Positions 46,458-55,282 of a stretch of 64,000 nt of DNA are shown piece after piece. A model generated the notes under the pieces. The model was not told the origin of the DNA and made no database searches. It worked only from the letters and a program-made list of their open reading frames with translations. Position numbers and translations under genes: made by a program. The stretch's first letter is position 1; each line of letters begins with the position of its first letter. Source of the stretch: Asticcacaulis excentricus (GTDB taxonomy: Bacteria > Pseudomonadota > Alphaproteobacteria > Caulobacterales > Caulobacteraceae); the NCBI RefSeq assembly GCF_003966695.1, contig NZ_AP018827.1:992001-1056000 (forward strand), given 5' to 3'.

Positions 46458-48680
46458 TCAAGCCGCCTTCGCCGCATCTGTCTTCCCAAACCGGCCATAG
46501 AAGGTCTCGCTCTTCTCCGCCATGTCGCGCAACAATTGCGGCGGGGCAAAGCGGTCACCATACTTGGCCGTCAGTTCGTCCAGTTCCTCGACAAACTTCG
46601 CCGTCCCGATGGCGTCGATCAGAGAGACGATCCCGCCCGACCATGGCGCAAAGCCCCAGCCGAGGATCGAACCAACATCGGCTTCGCGTGGATCGCTGAT
46701 GACGCCCTCTTCGAAGCAGCGCGCCGCCGTCACCGCCTGAATATACAGCAGGCGCTTGCGGATATCTTCGGCCAGTTCCGGCGTCGAGTCGGTGATGGTG
46801 GGCGCGAACTTGTCCGACAGGCCCGGCCACAGGCTCTTGTTACCGCCCGCTTCCGGACAGTCGTAGAAGCCCTTGCCGTTCTTGCGCCCCAGACGCCCGT
46901 CGGCGACCATCTGCGCCACCTCCTTTTCGCCGGGGATGGGCACATAGGCATCGCCCATGGCCTTGGCGGTTTCGGAGGTGATCTTGACCAGAAGGTCAAG
47001 CGCCACATCGTCCATCATCTCCAGAGGCCCGCGCGGCATCCCCGTGGCGCGACCGACATTGTCGATCAGGGCCGGGGCATAGCCTTCGGCCCACAGGTGC
47101 AGGCCTTCGGCGGTGAACGGGATGAAGCAGCGGTTGGCGTAGAAGAAGCGCGCGTCATTGACGACGATCGGCGTCTTACGGATCTTCAGCACGTAGTCGA
47201 TGGCCTTGGCCAGAGTCTCGTCCGAGGTCTCTTTACCTCGGATGATTTCGACCAGCATCATCTTGTCCACCGGCGAGAAGAAGTGGATGCCGATGAATTT
47301 CGACGCATCGACCGACGCCTTGGCCAACAGCGAAATGGGGATGGTCGAGGTATTGGTGCCAAAGATCGCCGTTTCGGCCTTATCGCCCGTATAGAGCTGG
47401 GCTTCGGCGTCCTTGGTGACCTTTTCCTTCAGTTCGGTGTTTTCAAACACCGCTTCGACGACCAGATCGGAACCGGCAATCTGCGTGTAGTCCGGTGTCG
47501 GCACGATCAGGTCGAGCAGGGCCTGCGCCTTTTCCGGGGTCATCTTGCCGCGTGATACGGCCTTTTTGACCAGACCTTCGCAATGCGCCTTCCCTTTATC
47601 GGCGGCCGCCTGATCCCGATCAATCAGGATGACGCGGATACCGGCCTGCGCCGAGACATAGGCAATCCCCGCCCCCATCATGCCGGCGCCGAGAACGGCC
47701 ACCTGCTTGGGATCAGTCTTTTCCACGCCCGCCGGGCGGCCGGAGCCCTTGCCCAGTTGCTGCATGGAGAAGAAGAAGGTGCGGATCATCGCCTTGGCCT
47801 GCGGGGTTTGCAGGGTGTTGACGAAATAGCGGCTTTCGACCTTGATGGCGCTATCGAACGGCAGTTGCAGGCCTTCATAGACGGCGCGCATCAGGTTCAC
47901 CACGGCGGGATAGTTGCCATAGGACTGCTTGCGCAGCAGGGCATTGGCCATGATGAATATTTGCGCGCCGGCCGGATGGTAGGGGCCGCCGCCGGGCAGC
48001 TTGTAGTCCTTCTTATCCCACAGGGCGACCGGATCGCCCTTGGTTTTGATCCAGTTTTTGGCCGCCTCGACCTCCTGACCGACCGGCACCACCTCGTGTA
48101 CGATACCGGCAGACAGGGCGTCCTTCGGCTTGAAACTCTTGCCTTCCGACATGGCCATCAGCGCCGCCTGTGCCCCGATCAGGCGCGTCAGGCGTTGCGA
48201 GCCGCCGCCGCCGGGGAAAAGACCGATCTTGATTTCCGGCAGGCCCACCTGCGTCTTGGGGCCGTCATTCAGCACGCGGTAGTGACAGGCGAGCGCCAGT
48301 TCCAGACCGCCGCCCAGCGCCAGCCCGTTAAGCGCCACCGCCACCGGCTTGCCGCAGGTTTCAAGCTGGCGATAGACGCGGTTCATCTCAAAGGCGGCGG
48401 CGAAGCCGGCCTTCAGCGCGCCTTCGGGATCGTTGGGGTCTGACTTGGCTTCCCACGCCCCGCCCAGCATTTCTTCAAGGTCAGCCCCGGCGCAGAAGCC
48501 GGTTGTTTTACCGGACGTGATCACCACGCCCTTGACCTCGGCGTCGGTCTTGGCGCGCTCGGCAATGGCCAGAAGATCAGCCAGGGCCTGCTTGGTAAAG
48601 GTGTTCATCGTCTTGCCCGGCACGTCGAAGGTGCAGAGCAGGATTCCATCGGCGTCGAGTTCGGTTTTGAAGCATTCCAT
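46458..48680 (-). CDS. fadJ: Fatty-acid oxidation multienzyme: enoyl-CoA hydratase/3-hydroxyacyl-CoA dehydrogenase
   Basis: 740 residues from ATG 48680. The N-terminal crotonase domain (about 1-190) has an oxyanion hole at GFCAGADLEEM and the catalytic region ALNGLALGGGLELALACHY. The dehydrogenase domain starts with the NAD fold VAVLGAGMMGAGIAYVSAQAG (about 325-345) and has IGIHFFSPVDKM with the catalytic His; a C-terminal helical domain follows. It forms the beta-oxidation complex with the thiolase encoded just upstream. Confidence 0.95.
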   Translation of the reverse strand: MECFKTELDADGILLCTFDVPGKTMNTFTKQALADLLAIAERAKTDAEVKGVVITSGKTTGFCAGADLEEMLGGAWEAKSDPNDPEGALKAGFAAAFEMNRVYRQLETCGKPVAVALNGLALGGGLELALACHYRVLNDGPKTQVGLPEIKIGLFPGGGGSQRLTRLIGAQAALMAMSEGKSFKPKDALSAGIVHEVVPVGQEVEAAKNWIKTKGDPVALWDKKDYKLPGGGPYHPAGAQIFIMANALLRKQSYGNYPAVVNLMRAVYEGLQLPFDSAIKVESRYFVNTLQTPQAKAMIRTFFFSMQQLGKGSGRPAGVEKTDPKQVAVLGAGMMGAGIAYVSAQAGIRVILIDRDQAAADKGKAHCEGLVKKAVSRGKMTPEKAQALLDLIVPTPDYTQIAGSDLVVEAVFENTELKEKVTKDAEAQLYTGDKAETAIFGTNTSTIPISLLAKASVDASKFIGIHFFSPVDKMMLVEIIRGKETSDETLAKAIDYVLKIRKTPIVVNDARFFYANRCFIPFTAEGLHLWAEGYAPALIDNVGRATGMPRGPLEMMDDVALDLLVKITSETAKAMGDAYVPIPGEKEVAQMVADGRLGRKNGKGFYDCPEAGGNKSLWPGLSDKFAPTITDSTPELAEDIRKRLLYIQAVTAARCFEEGVISDPREADVGSILGWGFAPWSGGIVSLIDAIGTAKFVEELDELTAKYGDRFAPPQLLRDMAEKSETFYGRFGKTDAAKAA

Positions 48681-48703
48681 TGTGTTTTCTCCCTCGACTG
48701 TTC

Positions 48704-49921
48704 TTAAATCCGCTCGATGACCGTGGCCGTGGCCATGCCACCGCCGACGCACAGCGTGACCAGTGCCGTCCCCTTGCCCGTGCGCTCAAGCTCGTCGAGC
48801 ACGGTGCCGAGGATCATGGCGCCCGTGGCCCCCAGCGGGTGGCCCATGGCGATGGCGCCGCCGCAGACATTGATCTTGTCATGCGGGATATCGAGCGCCT
48901 GCATGTAGCGCAGCACGACCGAGGCAAAGGCTTCGTTCAGTTCGTAAAGGTCGATGTCCGACACACTCATGCCGAGCTTTTTCAGCACCTTTTCCGTGGC
49001 AAAGGACGGCCCGGTCAGCATGATCGACGGCTCGGAACCGATGGAGGCCATGCCCTTGATGCGGGCGCGCGGCTTGAGCCCCGACAGGGCAGCGGCTTCG
49101 GCCGAACCGATCAGCACGGCGGCCGCACCATCGACGATGGCTGACGAATTGCCCGGCGTATGCACGTGGTTGACGCGCTCGATTTCGGGATAGCGCTGAT
49201 TGATCACCGCATCGAAGGCCATTTCGCCCATCATGGCGAAGGACGGGTTGAGGCCGCCCAGCGTTTGCATGTCGGTATTGGGGCGGATGGTTTCGTCGTG
49301 ATCAAGGCGGGTAACGCCCATCTGATCCTTGACCGGCAGGATAGACTTTTTGAAGCGCCCTTCGGCCCAGGATTGCGCCGAACGCTTATGCGATTCGACG
49401 GCGTAGGTATCGACGTCGCTGCGGGAAAAACCCCACTTGGTGGCGATCATGTCGGCGGACACGCCCTGCGGCACGAAATAGGTCGGGAAGGCGGCATTGA
49501 CGTCGATGGCCCACGCCCCGCCGTCCGAGCCCATGGGCACCCGGCTCATGGCTTCGACGCCGCCGCCGATGGCCATGGTGGCTTCGCCGGAAATGACCTT
49601 ACCGGCCGCGATATTGATGGCCTCAAGGCCCGAGGCGCAGAAGCGATTGACCTGAATGCCGCCGGTCGTTTCCGCATAGCCCGCCGCCAGCACCGCCGCA
49701 CGGGCGATATCGCCGCCCTGCTCACCGACCGGAGTGACGCAGCCAAAGGCCACATCATCGACCAGCGCCGTATCGAGGCCGTTGCGGTCCTTGAGACCCT
49801 TCAGCACCTGCCGCGACAGGTCCAGCGCCGTGATTTCGTGCAGGCTGCCGTCCTTCTTGCCTTTGCCGCGAGGCGTGCGCACCGCGTCGTAAATATAGGC
49901 GCCTGGGCTTAAGCTGGCCAT
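48704..49921 (-). CDS. fadA: Acetyl-CoA acyltransferase (thiolase)
   Basis: 405 residues from ATG 49921, chosen because AGGAGG lies 6 nt upstream; the ATG two codons before overlaps it. Thiolase hallmarks: active C95 in [25 protein letters not shown], and the C-terminal [10 protein letters not shown] and CVGGGMATA with the second cysteine. Catalyses the last thiolytic step of beta-oxidation. Co-directional with fadJ, 23 nt apart. Confidence 0.95.
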   Translation of the reverse strand: MASLSPGAYIYDAVRTPRGKGKKDGSLHEITALDLSRQVLKGLKDRNGLDTALVDDVAFGCVTPVGEQGGDIARAAVLAAGYAETTGGIQVNRFCASGLEAINIAAGKVISGEATMAIGGGVEAMSRVPMGSDGGAWAIDVNAAFPTYFVPQGVSADMIATKWGFSRSDVDTYAVESHKRSAQSWAEGRFKKSILPVKDQMGVTRLDHDETIRPNTDMQTLGGLNPSFAMMGEMAFDAVINQRYPEIERVNHVHTPGNSSAIVDGAAAVLIGSAEAAALSGLKPRARIKGMASIGSEPSIMLTGPSFATEKVLKKLGMSVSDIDLYELNEAFASVVLRYMQALDIPHDKINVCGGAIAMGHPLGATGAMILGTVLDELERTGKGTALVTLCVGGGMATATVIERI

Positions 49922-50156
49922 TGCCATCCTCCTGAGGTTTGGTTTTTTTGGTCGCGCATCTTGTCTGAAAACCGCTTTACATTTTTCAGGATGCGCTCGT
50001 GGGTGCTTACTTGCGCCCGCTTTACGCGAACGTCAAGATAGACGTAAGGTAACATTCGCGAGACTTTTTCGTAGCTCCCTGATTTAAATAGGAATTATTC
50101 CGCCTCTGATCCGCCTTCTGACCAAAGAGCGCAGACGGCTTATTTATCATACAAAC

Positions 50157-50183
50157 TTGACGACTTGCGCGACCTTCTATAGT
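50157..50183 (+). promoter_or_regulatory. Possible promoter of the lactonase-dgoKA operon
   Basis: TTGACG (50157-50162) and TATAGT (50178-50183) are 15 nt apart, followed by 39 nt of leader to the ATG at 50223. The rest of the 301-nt fadA-lactonase gap is AT-rich and contains a small dyad GGAATTATTCC (about 50090-50100); nothing else was recognised. Confidence 0.45.
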
Positions 50184-50222
50184 CCGACAAAAGAAAGGCC
50201 TGATAAAAACCGGAGGACGCCC

Positions 50223-51089
50223 ATGACCGATACGATTATCCGCCGCTCAAAGCCGGGGGCCGCTCTGGGCGAGGGCCTGTTGTGGTCGCGCCGCGACGGG
50301 TGCGTCTATTGGGTGGATATTTTGGGCAATCGCCTGCACGCCTTCTATCTGGCCGACGGGTCGGAAAAGACCTGGTACTTTCCCGATCATATCGGCTGGG
50401 TCATCGAGCGCGAAAAGGGTGGTTTTATCGCGGGCCTGATGAGCGGCTTTCACGAACTGAGCCTTGAGCCCTTTATCCTCAAGCACATCGCCAACCCCTT
50501 CCCGCATGAGCCGGGCAATCGTCTCAATGATGCCAAGGCCGACGATCAGGGCCGCATTTGGGCCGGGTCGATGCACAAGCCGCAGGAAAAGAAGTCCGGT
50601 GCCCTGTATCGTCTGAATACCGACCTCAGCCACATCGAGGTGGATGGGCCTTATCAGGTGGCCAATGGCCCGACCTTCTCGCCCGATCATGCCAAAATCT
50701 ATCACACCGACTCAGGCGAAAACGACGTGTTCGTCTTCGACATCGTGGACGGCGAAGCGGTCAACAAGCGCCTATTTGTGCACTTCCCCGACGACTGGGG
50801 CTCGCCCGACGGCATGACCACCGACGCGCAGGGCGGCATCTGGATCGCCCACTGGGGCGGCGGCAAGATCAGCCGCTTCACGCCGGACGGCGCGCTCGAT
50901 TTTTCGATCGCCCTGCCTGCCAAACAGATCACCAATGTCTGCTTCGCCGGTGCGGCGCTGGACCGCGTCTTCGTCACCTCCGCCGCCGTCGATCAGCCCG
51001 ATGATCGTGAAGCGGGGACTTTGTTTGAAATCCCAAGTGAACTGTTGCGGGGTCATACCGGCCTTGAACCGCAAAAGTTCAAGGGGTAG
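50223..51089 (+). CDS. SMP-30/gluconolactonase-family sugar lactonase
   Basis: 288 residues from ATG 50223, behind CCGGAGGACG. Six-bladed propeller with the metal and substrate residues of the family: GEGLLWSRRDGCVYWVDI at the N-terminus (metal Glu), GNRLNDAKADDQGRIWAGS, NGPTFSPDHAKIYHTDS (metal Asn/Asp) and GSPDGMTTDAQGGIW. It opens an aldonolactone. With DgoK and DgoA downstream the likely substrate is galactonolactone in the De Ley-Doudoroff route. Confidence 0.9.
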   Translation: MTDTIIRRSKPGAALGEGLLWSRRDGCVYWVDILGNRLHAFYLADGSEKTWYFPDHIGWVIEREKGGFIAGLMSGFHELSLEPFILKHIANPFPHEPGNRLNDAKADDQGRIWAGSMHKPQEKKSGALYRLNTDLSHIEVDGPYQVANGPTFSPDHAKIYHTDSGENDVFVFDIVDGEAVNKRLFVHFPDDWGSPDGMTTDAQGGIWIAHWGGGKISRFTPDGALDFSIALPAKQITNVCFAGAALDRVFVTSAAVDQPDDREAGTLFEIPSELLRGHTGLEPQKFKG

Positions 51090-51146
51090 GAACACCCAGC
51101 CGCCACCTCCCTTCGCCACGCAGGGGAGGAGATTTCAGGAAAACCC

Positions 51147-52055
51147 ATGACCACACCTTCGCTGATCGCCGCCGACTGGGGCACCACCAATTTCCGCCTG
51201 TTCCTTTATGATGAGGCCGGTCAGGTCATCGCCCGCCACGCCGCCAATATTGGCCTGAAAAACCTCGGCGTGCTGAGCTTTGAACAGGCGCTCCTCAGCG
51301 TGCTGAAAGGCGATTTCGCCGGTCTGGAGCATCTGCCCTTCCTGCTGTCCGGTATGGTGGGGTCGCGTCAGGGCTGGGTCGAAGCCCCCTACGCCGCCTG
51401 CCCGGCCAGCCTGCAAACTCTGGCCGACGGTCTCGTCAAGGCCCCGTCCGATCTGGACGTCGCCATCGTCCCCGGCCTGTTCGCCGAAAGCCCCGGCACG
51501 GGCCTGCTCAACGTCATGCGCGGCGAAGAAACCCAGATTTTCGGCATCCTTCAGTCCGATCCGTCTGACGGCTTCTTCGTCCTGCCCGGCACCCATTCCA
51601 AGTGGGCGCTGGTGCGTGGCGGCAAGGTCGAATCCTTCTCGACCCACATGACCGGTGAAATGTTCCAGGTGCTGAAGGCCCATTCGATCCTTGGCCTTTT
51701 GATGGAAAACAGCACCGACAACGAAGAGGTGTTCCTGAAAGGCGTTGAGCGCGGCATGTATAACCGCGCCTTCCTGTCGGTGATCTTCTCGGTGCGCACC
51801 GAAGCCCTGTTCAATCACATCGCGCCGGAGCATCTGGCGACGTATTTGTCGGGCTTACTGATCGGCGCGGAAATCGTCGCTGAGCTGGAGCGCCACGGCA
51901 AGAGCCCGGTGCGTCTGGTCGGCGAAGGCGCACTGGTCGATCTTTATGAAAAAGCGCTGGCCTTCGCCGGCTTTACCGATGTGACCCGCTTCGACGGCAA
52001 TGCCGCCTCTGAATCAGGTCTTTGGGCGATTCACAAGCTCCGGAGTTCCAAATGA
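51147..52055 (+). CDS. dgoK: 2-dehydro-3-deoxygalactonokinase
   Basis: 302 residues. Sugar-acid kinase of the ASKHA fold: phosphate-1 loop ADWGTTNFRLF (9-19), PGTHSKWALV phosphate-2/substrate loop, and GEGALVDLYEKAL towards the C-terminus. Phosphorylates 2-keto-3-deoxygalactonate. It overlaps dgoA by 4 nt (ATGA), so the two are translationally coupled. Confidence 0.95.
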   Translation: MTTPSLIAADWGTTNFRLFLYDEAGQVIARHAANIGLKNLGVLSFEQALLSVLKGDFAGLEHLPFLLSGMVGSRQGWVEAPYAACPASLQTLADGLVKAPSDLDVAIVPGLFAESPGTGLLNVMRGEETQIFGILQSDPSDGFFVLPGTHSKWALVRGGKVESFSTHMTGEMFQVLKAHSILGLLMENSTDNEEVFLKGVERGMYNRAFLSVIFSVRTEALFNHIAPEHLATYLSGLLIGAEIVAELERHGKSPVRLVGEGALVDLYEKALAFAGFTDVTRFDGNAASESGLWAIHKLRSSK

Positions 52056-52690
52056 CCCTTACCCAACGCTGGCAGGACACGCTGGCCACCCTGCCGCTGG
52101 TCGCCATCCTGCGCGGCCTCGGTCCCGATGAAGCGCTGGACGTCGGCGACGCCCTGATCAGCGCCGGTTTCAAGGTGGTCGAGGTGCCGCTCAACTCGCC
52201 GCAGCCCTTCGTCTCCATCGAAAAGCTGGCCGCGCATCTGGGCGACAAGGCCATTGTTGGCGCGGGTACGGTGCTCAAGCTGGATGACGTGCAAAAGCTG
52301 TACGATGTCGGCGGACAGATCTGCATTTCGCCGAACACCAACCCGGAAGTCATCCGCTTTGCCAAGGCACTGGGCCTGATCTCCTTCCCGGCCTTCTTCA
52401 CCCCGACCGAAGCCTTTGCGGCCATCGACGCCGGGGCCGACGCGCTTAAGCTATTTCCCGCCGAACTGGCCGGTCCCAAGGGCCTCAAAGCCGTCAAGGC
52501 CGTCCTGCCGCGCACCTTACCCGTCTTCCCGGTCGGTGGCGTTGAGCCCGGCAATATGAAGGAGTTTGTGGCGGCCGGTGCCACCGGCTTTGGCATCGGC
52601 TCCAGCGTCTATAAGCCCGGCGACACGCCGGAAATCGTCCACGCCAAGGCCACCGCCTTCGTGGACGCCTGGAACGCCTTAAAGGCCTAA
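52052..52690 (+). CDS. dgoA: 2-dehydro-3-deoxy-6-phosphogalactonate aldolase
   Basis: 212 residues from ATG 52052. KDPG-aldolase fold: EVPLNSP (44-50, catalytic Glu), GAGTV (70-74) and the Schiff-base lysine K133 in ADALKLFPAE. Cleaves KDPGal to pyruvate and glyceraldehyde 3-phosphate, feeding glycolysis. Last gene of the lactonase-dgoK-dgoA operon; galactose dehydrogenase and galactonate dehydratase are not in the window. Confidence 0.95.
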   Translation: MTLTQRWQDTLATLPLVAILRGLGPDEALDVGDALISAGFKVVEVPLNSPQPFVSIEKLAAHLGDKAIVGAGTVLKLDDVQKLYDVGGQICISPNTNPEVIRFAKALGLISFPAFFTPTEAFAAIDAGADALKLFPAELAGPKGLKAVKAVLPRTLPVFPVGGVEPGNMKEFVAAGATGFGIGSSVYKPGDTPEIVHAKATAFVDAWNALKA

Positions 52691-52698
52691 GCCTTTCA

Positions 52699-52729
52699 CC
52701 CCTCTTCTTTTCAAAGGAGAGGGGTTTTT
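52699..52729 (+). terminator. Intrinsic terminator of dgoA
   Basis: CCCCTCT (52699-52705) pairs with AGAGGGG (52718-52724), then TTTTT. It borders the stop codon of the convergent HxlR gene. Confidence 0.85.
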
Positions 52730-53196
52730 CATGCGGCGTCGAAGGTCTGACGCGCCTCGGCAATGCGCGGATGGTTGTCCACGGCCCACGCCACCAGCGC
52801 CCTGAGGGCAGGCATCAGCGACTCGCCCAGCGGCGTCAGGCGATATTCGACACTGGGCGGCACGGTGGCAAAGACGTGGCGGCTGATATAGCCGTCGCGT
52901 TGCAGGTCACGCAGGGTCTGGGTCAGCATTCTTTGTGAAATATCCGGCACGGCGCGCTTCAGTTCTCCGAAGCGGTGCGGCTTGGTCGAGAGCACCAGAA
53001 GCATCAGGCTCGACCACTTGCCACCGATATGATCCATCACATCGCGCACCGGACAGGTCGAAATATCGAACCCGGCATTGAGAATGGCCTCGGTAATCGA
53101 CGGTTCTTCCGCGCTCACTATTCTGAGGGGTTGCGCAGCCGAGTCCAAAAACCGGTTCCCACTTTTTGGGCTGCGCGCCAATGGTTCCCTTTTCAT
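52729..53196 (-). CDS. HxlR-family transcriptional regulator (QorR-like)
   Basis: 155 residues from ATG 53196, which has CGGGAGA a few bases upstream. The winged-helix HxlR domain covers about 45-145: CPVRDVMDHIGGKWSSLMLL with the redox-type cysteine, RFGELKRAVPDISQRMLTQTLRDLQRDGYI as the recognition part. The ~40 residues before it are encoded partly by a palindromic repeat (53133-53176), which adds ARSPKSGNRFLDSAAQ. E. coli ytfG/ytfH has the same divergent layout with a quinone reductase, so it probably controls that gene. Confidence 0.92.
   Translation of the reverse strand: MKREPLARSPKSGNRFLDSAAQPLRIVSAEEPSITEAILNAGFDISTCPVRDVMDHIGGKWSSLMLLVLSTKPHRFGELKRAVPDISQRMLTQTLRDLQRDGYISRHVFATVPPSVEYRLTPLGESLMPALRALVAWAVDNHPRIAEARQTFDAA
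53133..53176 (-). repeat. Palindromic repeat family 2, copy inside the HxlR gene
   Basis: Read on the minus strand: GCGCAGCCCAAAAAGTG...ACCGGTTTTTGG...GGCTGCGC. It matches the core shared with 54161-54224, 59337-59364 and 61672-61715. Here it is in frame within the N-terminal part of the regulator and adds ~15 codons without a stop. Confidence 0.8.
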
Positions 53197-53230
53197 CCCT
53201 ATCTCCCGAAATAGTGCCGTCTTTACAGGG

Positions 53231-53253
53231 GTACAAAACTTCCTATTTTGCAC
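53231..53253. promoter_or_regulatory. Probable HxlR/QorR operator
   Basis: GTACAAAA (53231-53238) and TTTTGCAC (53246-53253) form a near-perfect dyad (one mismatch) with a 7-nt spacer in the 107-nt space between the HxlR gene and qorB. HxlR dimers bind such dyads. Confidence 0.6.
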
Positions 53254-53303
53254 ATGATCTCATTTTGAGACTAATGTGATATATATAAAGAAAGGACCAC
53301 CTC

Positions 53304-54152
53304 ATGTCCACCATACTCGTCACGGGCGCTTCGGGCCAACTGGGTCAGCTTGTGCTGAAGGCGCTGGAGAACAGCCCGCACACGGTTATCGCTGCTTCGC
53401 GCGACCCGTCGAAACTGAACACGTCTTTTGCCACCCGCACCGCCGATTTTGACCAGCCCGATACCCTCGTTGAGGCCTTCACAGGCGTGGACCGCGTACT
53501 GATCATCTCGACCGACGCCCTCGCCGTGCCGGGTCAGCGCCTGAAACAACACAGCGCCGCCATCGAAGCCGCCAGGGCCGCCGGCGTGCAGCATCTTGTC
53601 TATACCTCGCTGCCCAATGCCGAACCCGGCAACAAGATCAGCTTCGCCCCCGACCATTACGGCACCGAACAGGCGATCAAGGCCTCCGGCATCGCCCATA
53701 CGATCCTGCGCAACAACTGGTACATCGAAAACCTGATGATGAGCCTGCCGCACGCGCTGGAAAGCGGTCAGTTCTACACCTCCGCCCCCGAAGGCCGCGT
53801 GGCCTATGTGGCGCGCGAGGATGCAGCCCGCGCCGCCGCCGCGGCCCTGAGCGACGCCCCCGGCGGTACCTTCACCGTCACCGGCCCCGAAGCCCTGACC
53901 TATGGCGAGGTCGTGGCCCTGGCCAATGACATCACCGGTAAGTCGGTGAACCTGATCCCGCTCACCGATGACCAATTCGGCGGCGGGCTGAAGGCGGCGG
54001 GCCTGCCTGACTTCGTGGCCGATATGCTGACCTCAGCCGAAGCCGCCATCCGCGCCGGGCAGCTCGACGGGGTGACGGATACGGTGCAGACGCTGACCGG
54101 TCAGACTCCGAAGACGGTGCGTGAGGTGCTGACGGCGCTCCTCAAAGGGTGA
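53304..54152 (+). CDS. qorB: NmrA-type NAD(P)H:quinone oxidoreductase, QorB-like
   Basis: 282 residues. Atypical SDR fold with the glycine-rich VTGASGQLGQ (6-15), a central YTSLPNAEPG and HYGTEQAIKASGIAHTILRNNWYIEN region as in E. coli QorB (YtfG). Reduces quinones with NAD(P)H without a flavin. Start ATG 53304 behind AGAAAGGACC. Probably repressed by the divergent HxlR protein. Confidence 0.92.
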   Translation: MSTILVTGASGQLGQLVLKALENSPHTVIAASRDPSKLNTSFATRTADFDQPDTLVEAFTGVDRVLIISTDALAVPGQRLKQHSAAIEAARAAGVQHLVYTSLPNAEPGNKISFAPDHYGTEQAIKASGIAHTILRNNWYIENLMMSLPHALESGQFYTSAPEGRVAYVAREDAARAAAAALSDAPGGTFTVTGPEALTYGEVVALANDITGKSVNLIPLTDDQFGGGLKAAGLPDFVADMLTSAEAAIRAGQLDGVTDTVQTLTGQTPKTVREVLTALLKG

Positions 54153-54160
54153 TCGCCAAA

Positions 54161-54282
54161 GCGCATTCCGAAACGGAGTTCGGCGAAGCCAAAAGTGTGC
54201 AACGGTTTTCGGAATCAAATGCGCGACAAAACAAAACGTTAGAGCGGAATTTCAATTCAACTTGAACGAAATTCCGCTCTAA
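54161..54282 (+). repeat. Palindromic repeat family 2, copy A with second hairpin
   Basis: Hairpin 1: GCGCATTCCGAAA (54161-54173) with TTTCGGAAT...ATGCGC (54207-54224). A linker GCGACAAAACAAAA follows, then hairpin 2: AGAGCGGAATTTC (54241-54253) with GAAATTCCGCTCT (54268-54280). A ~24-bp module, 54170-54193, is inserted in the loop side of hairpin 1. Same architecture as 61670-61771. Confidence 0.85.
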
Positions 54283-54327
54283 ACGGCGGAGTAGCCTCCG
54301 CCGTCCCCACCGTCTATAAACGCCCCC

Positions 54328-54840
54328 ATGTTGATTCAACCCGTTCAAAGCGCCGACCTGAGCGACCTGTCCAGACTGGGGCGCGAGACCTTTACCCACA
54401 CCTTCGGGCACCTCTATCCCGCCGAAGATCTCGCGGCCTATCTCGACAAAGCCTACGCGCCGCAGGTACTGGGCGAGGAGACGCAAGGGAAGGATCAGTT
54501 CTGGCGACTGGTGCGCGATAACCGGGGCCGCGCTATCGCCTATATTCAGGCCGGTCCTGTCGGCCTGCCCCACCCCGAAGCCGATCCGCAAACGCAAGGG
54601 GAGATCAAACGTCTCTACGTCCATCAGGAGGCGCAGGGCTCAGGCCTCGGCAAGCGGTTGCTGGAGCTGGGGCTGGCCTTTCTCAAGGCCCGCTATGGCG
54701 ATGCGCCGCAATGGATCGGCGTATGGAGTGAGAATTATCGCGCCCAGACACTCTATGAAGGCTACGGATTTACCCGCGTAGGCGAATACGGTTTCAAGGT
54801 CGGTGGCACCACCGACCGTGAGTTCATCCTGCGTCGATAA
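54328..54840 (+). CDS. GNAT-family N-acetyltransferase
   Basis: 170 residues. Acetyl-CoA motif A reads KRLYVHQEAQGSGLGKRLLELG (the QGSGLG loop binds the pyrophosphate), motif B is QWIGVWSENYRAQTLYEGYGFTRVGE. Transfers an acetyl group to an unknown amine. Its last 17 nt overlap the convergent Nudix gene. Confidence 0.93.
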   Translation: MLIQPVQSADLSDLSRLGRETFTHTFGHLYPAEDLAAYLDKAYAPQVLGEETQGKDQFWRLVRDNRGRAIAYIQAGPVGLPHPEADPQTQGEIKRLYVHQEAQGSGLGKRLLELGLAFLKARYGDAPQWIGVWSENYRAQTLYEGYGFTRVGEYGFKVGGTTDREFILRR

Positions 54841-55282
54841 GATGGTTGCGCAGCGCCTGTAGCAGGACCGCAGCGTAACCCTCTTTTTCCAGCGCCAGCA
54901 GGGCCTCAAGGGGCGTCAGCCACTCGGTGTCGTGGTCCATCTCGACCTTGATTTCAGGCCGCTCCGCTACGATATCGGCCAGATAGATGCGCGCGTGATT
55001 GGCATAGGGCTTGCCGTCCGTATTGATGAAATACTGCAAGACCTCACCGACAAAGGCCCCGACGGCGACCTCAAACCCCGCCTCTTCGCGGCATTCGCGG
55101 ACGACCGCCTCTTCGGGTGTTTCGTCGCCTTCAATGCCACCGCCGGGCAGGTCCAGCTTGCCGTCCTGCCGCATCAGGGCCAGACGTCCGTCACGTACGA
55201 TCAGCGCGTAGGCGGCGCTGCGGGCCAGATAGGTCAGGCCCGCTACCTTCGTCCCGTAGGCATTGAGCGCGGGCAGCGGCAT
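54824..55282 (-). CDS. Nudix hydrolase
   Basis: 152 residues from ATG 55282. The Nudix box GGGIEGDETPEEAVVRECREEAGF (spread over about residues 48-71) is complete, including the REXXEE metal site. Cleaves a nucleoside diphosphate-linked substrate that is not identifiable. Its ATG overlaps the stop of the nuclease gene by 1 nt, so the two are coupled. Confidence 0.93.
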   Translation of the reverse strand: MPLPALNAYGTKVAGLTYLARSAAYALIVRDGRLALMRQDGKLDLPGGGIEGDETPEEAVVRECREEAGFEVAVGAFVGEVLQYFINTDGKPYANHARIYLADIVAERPEIKVEMDHDTEWLTPLEALLALEKEGYAAVLLQALRNHLIDAG

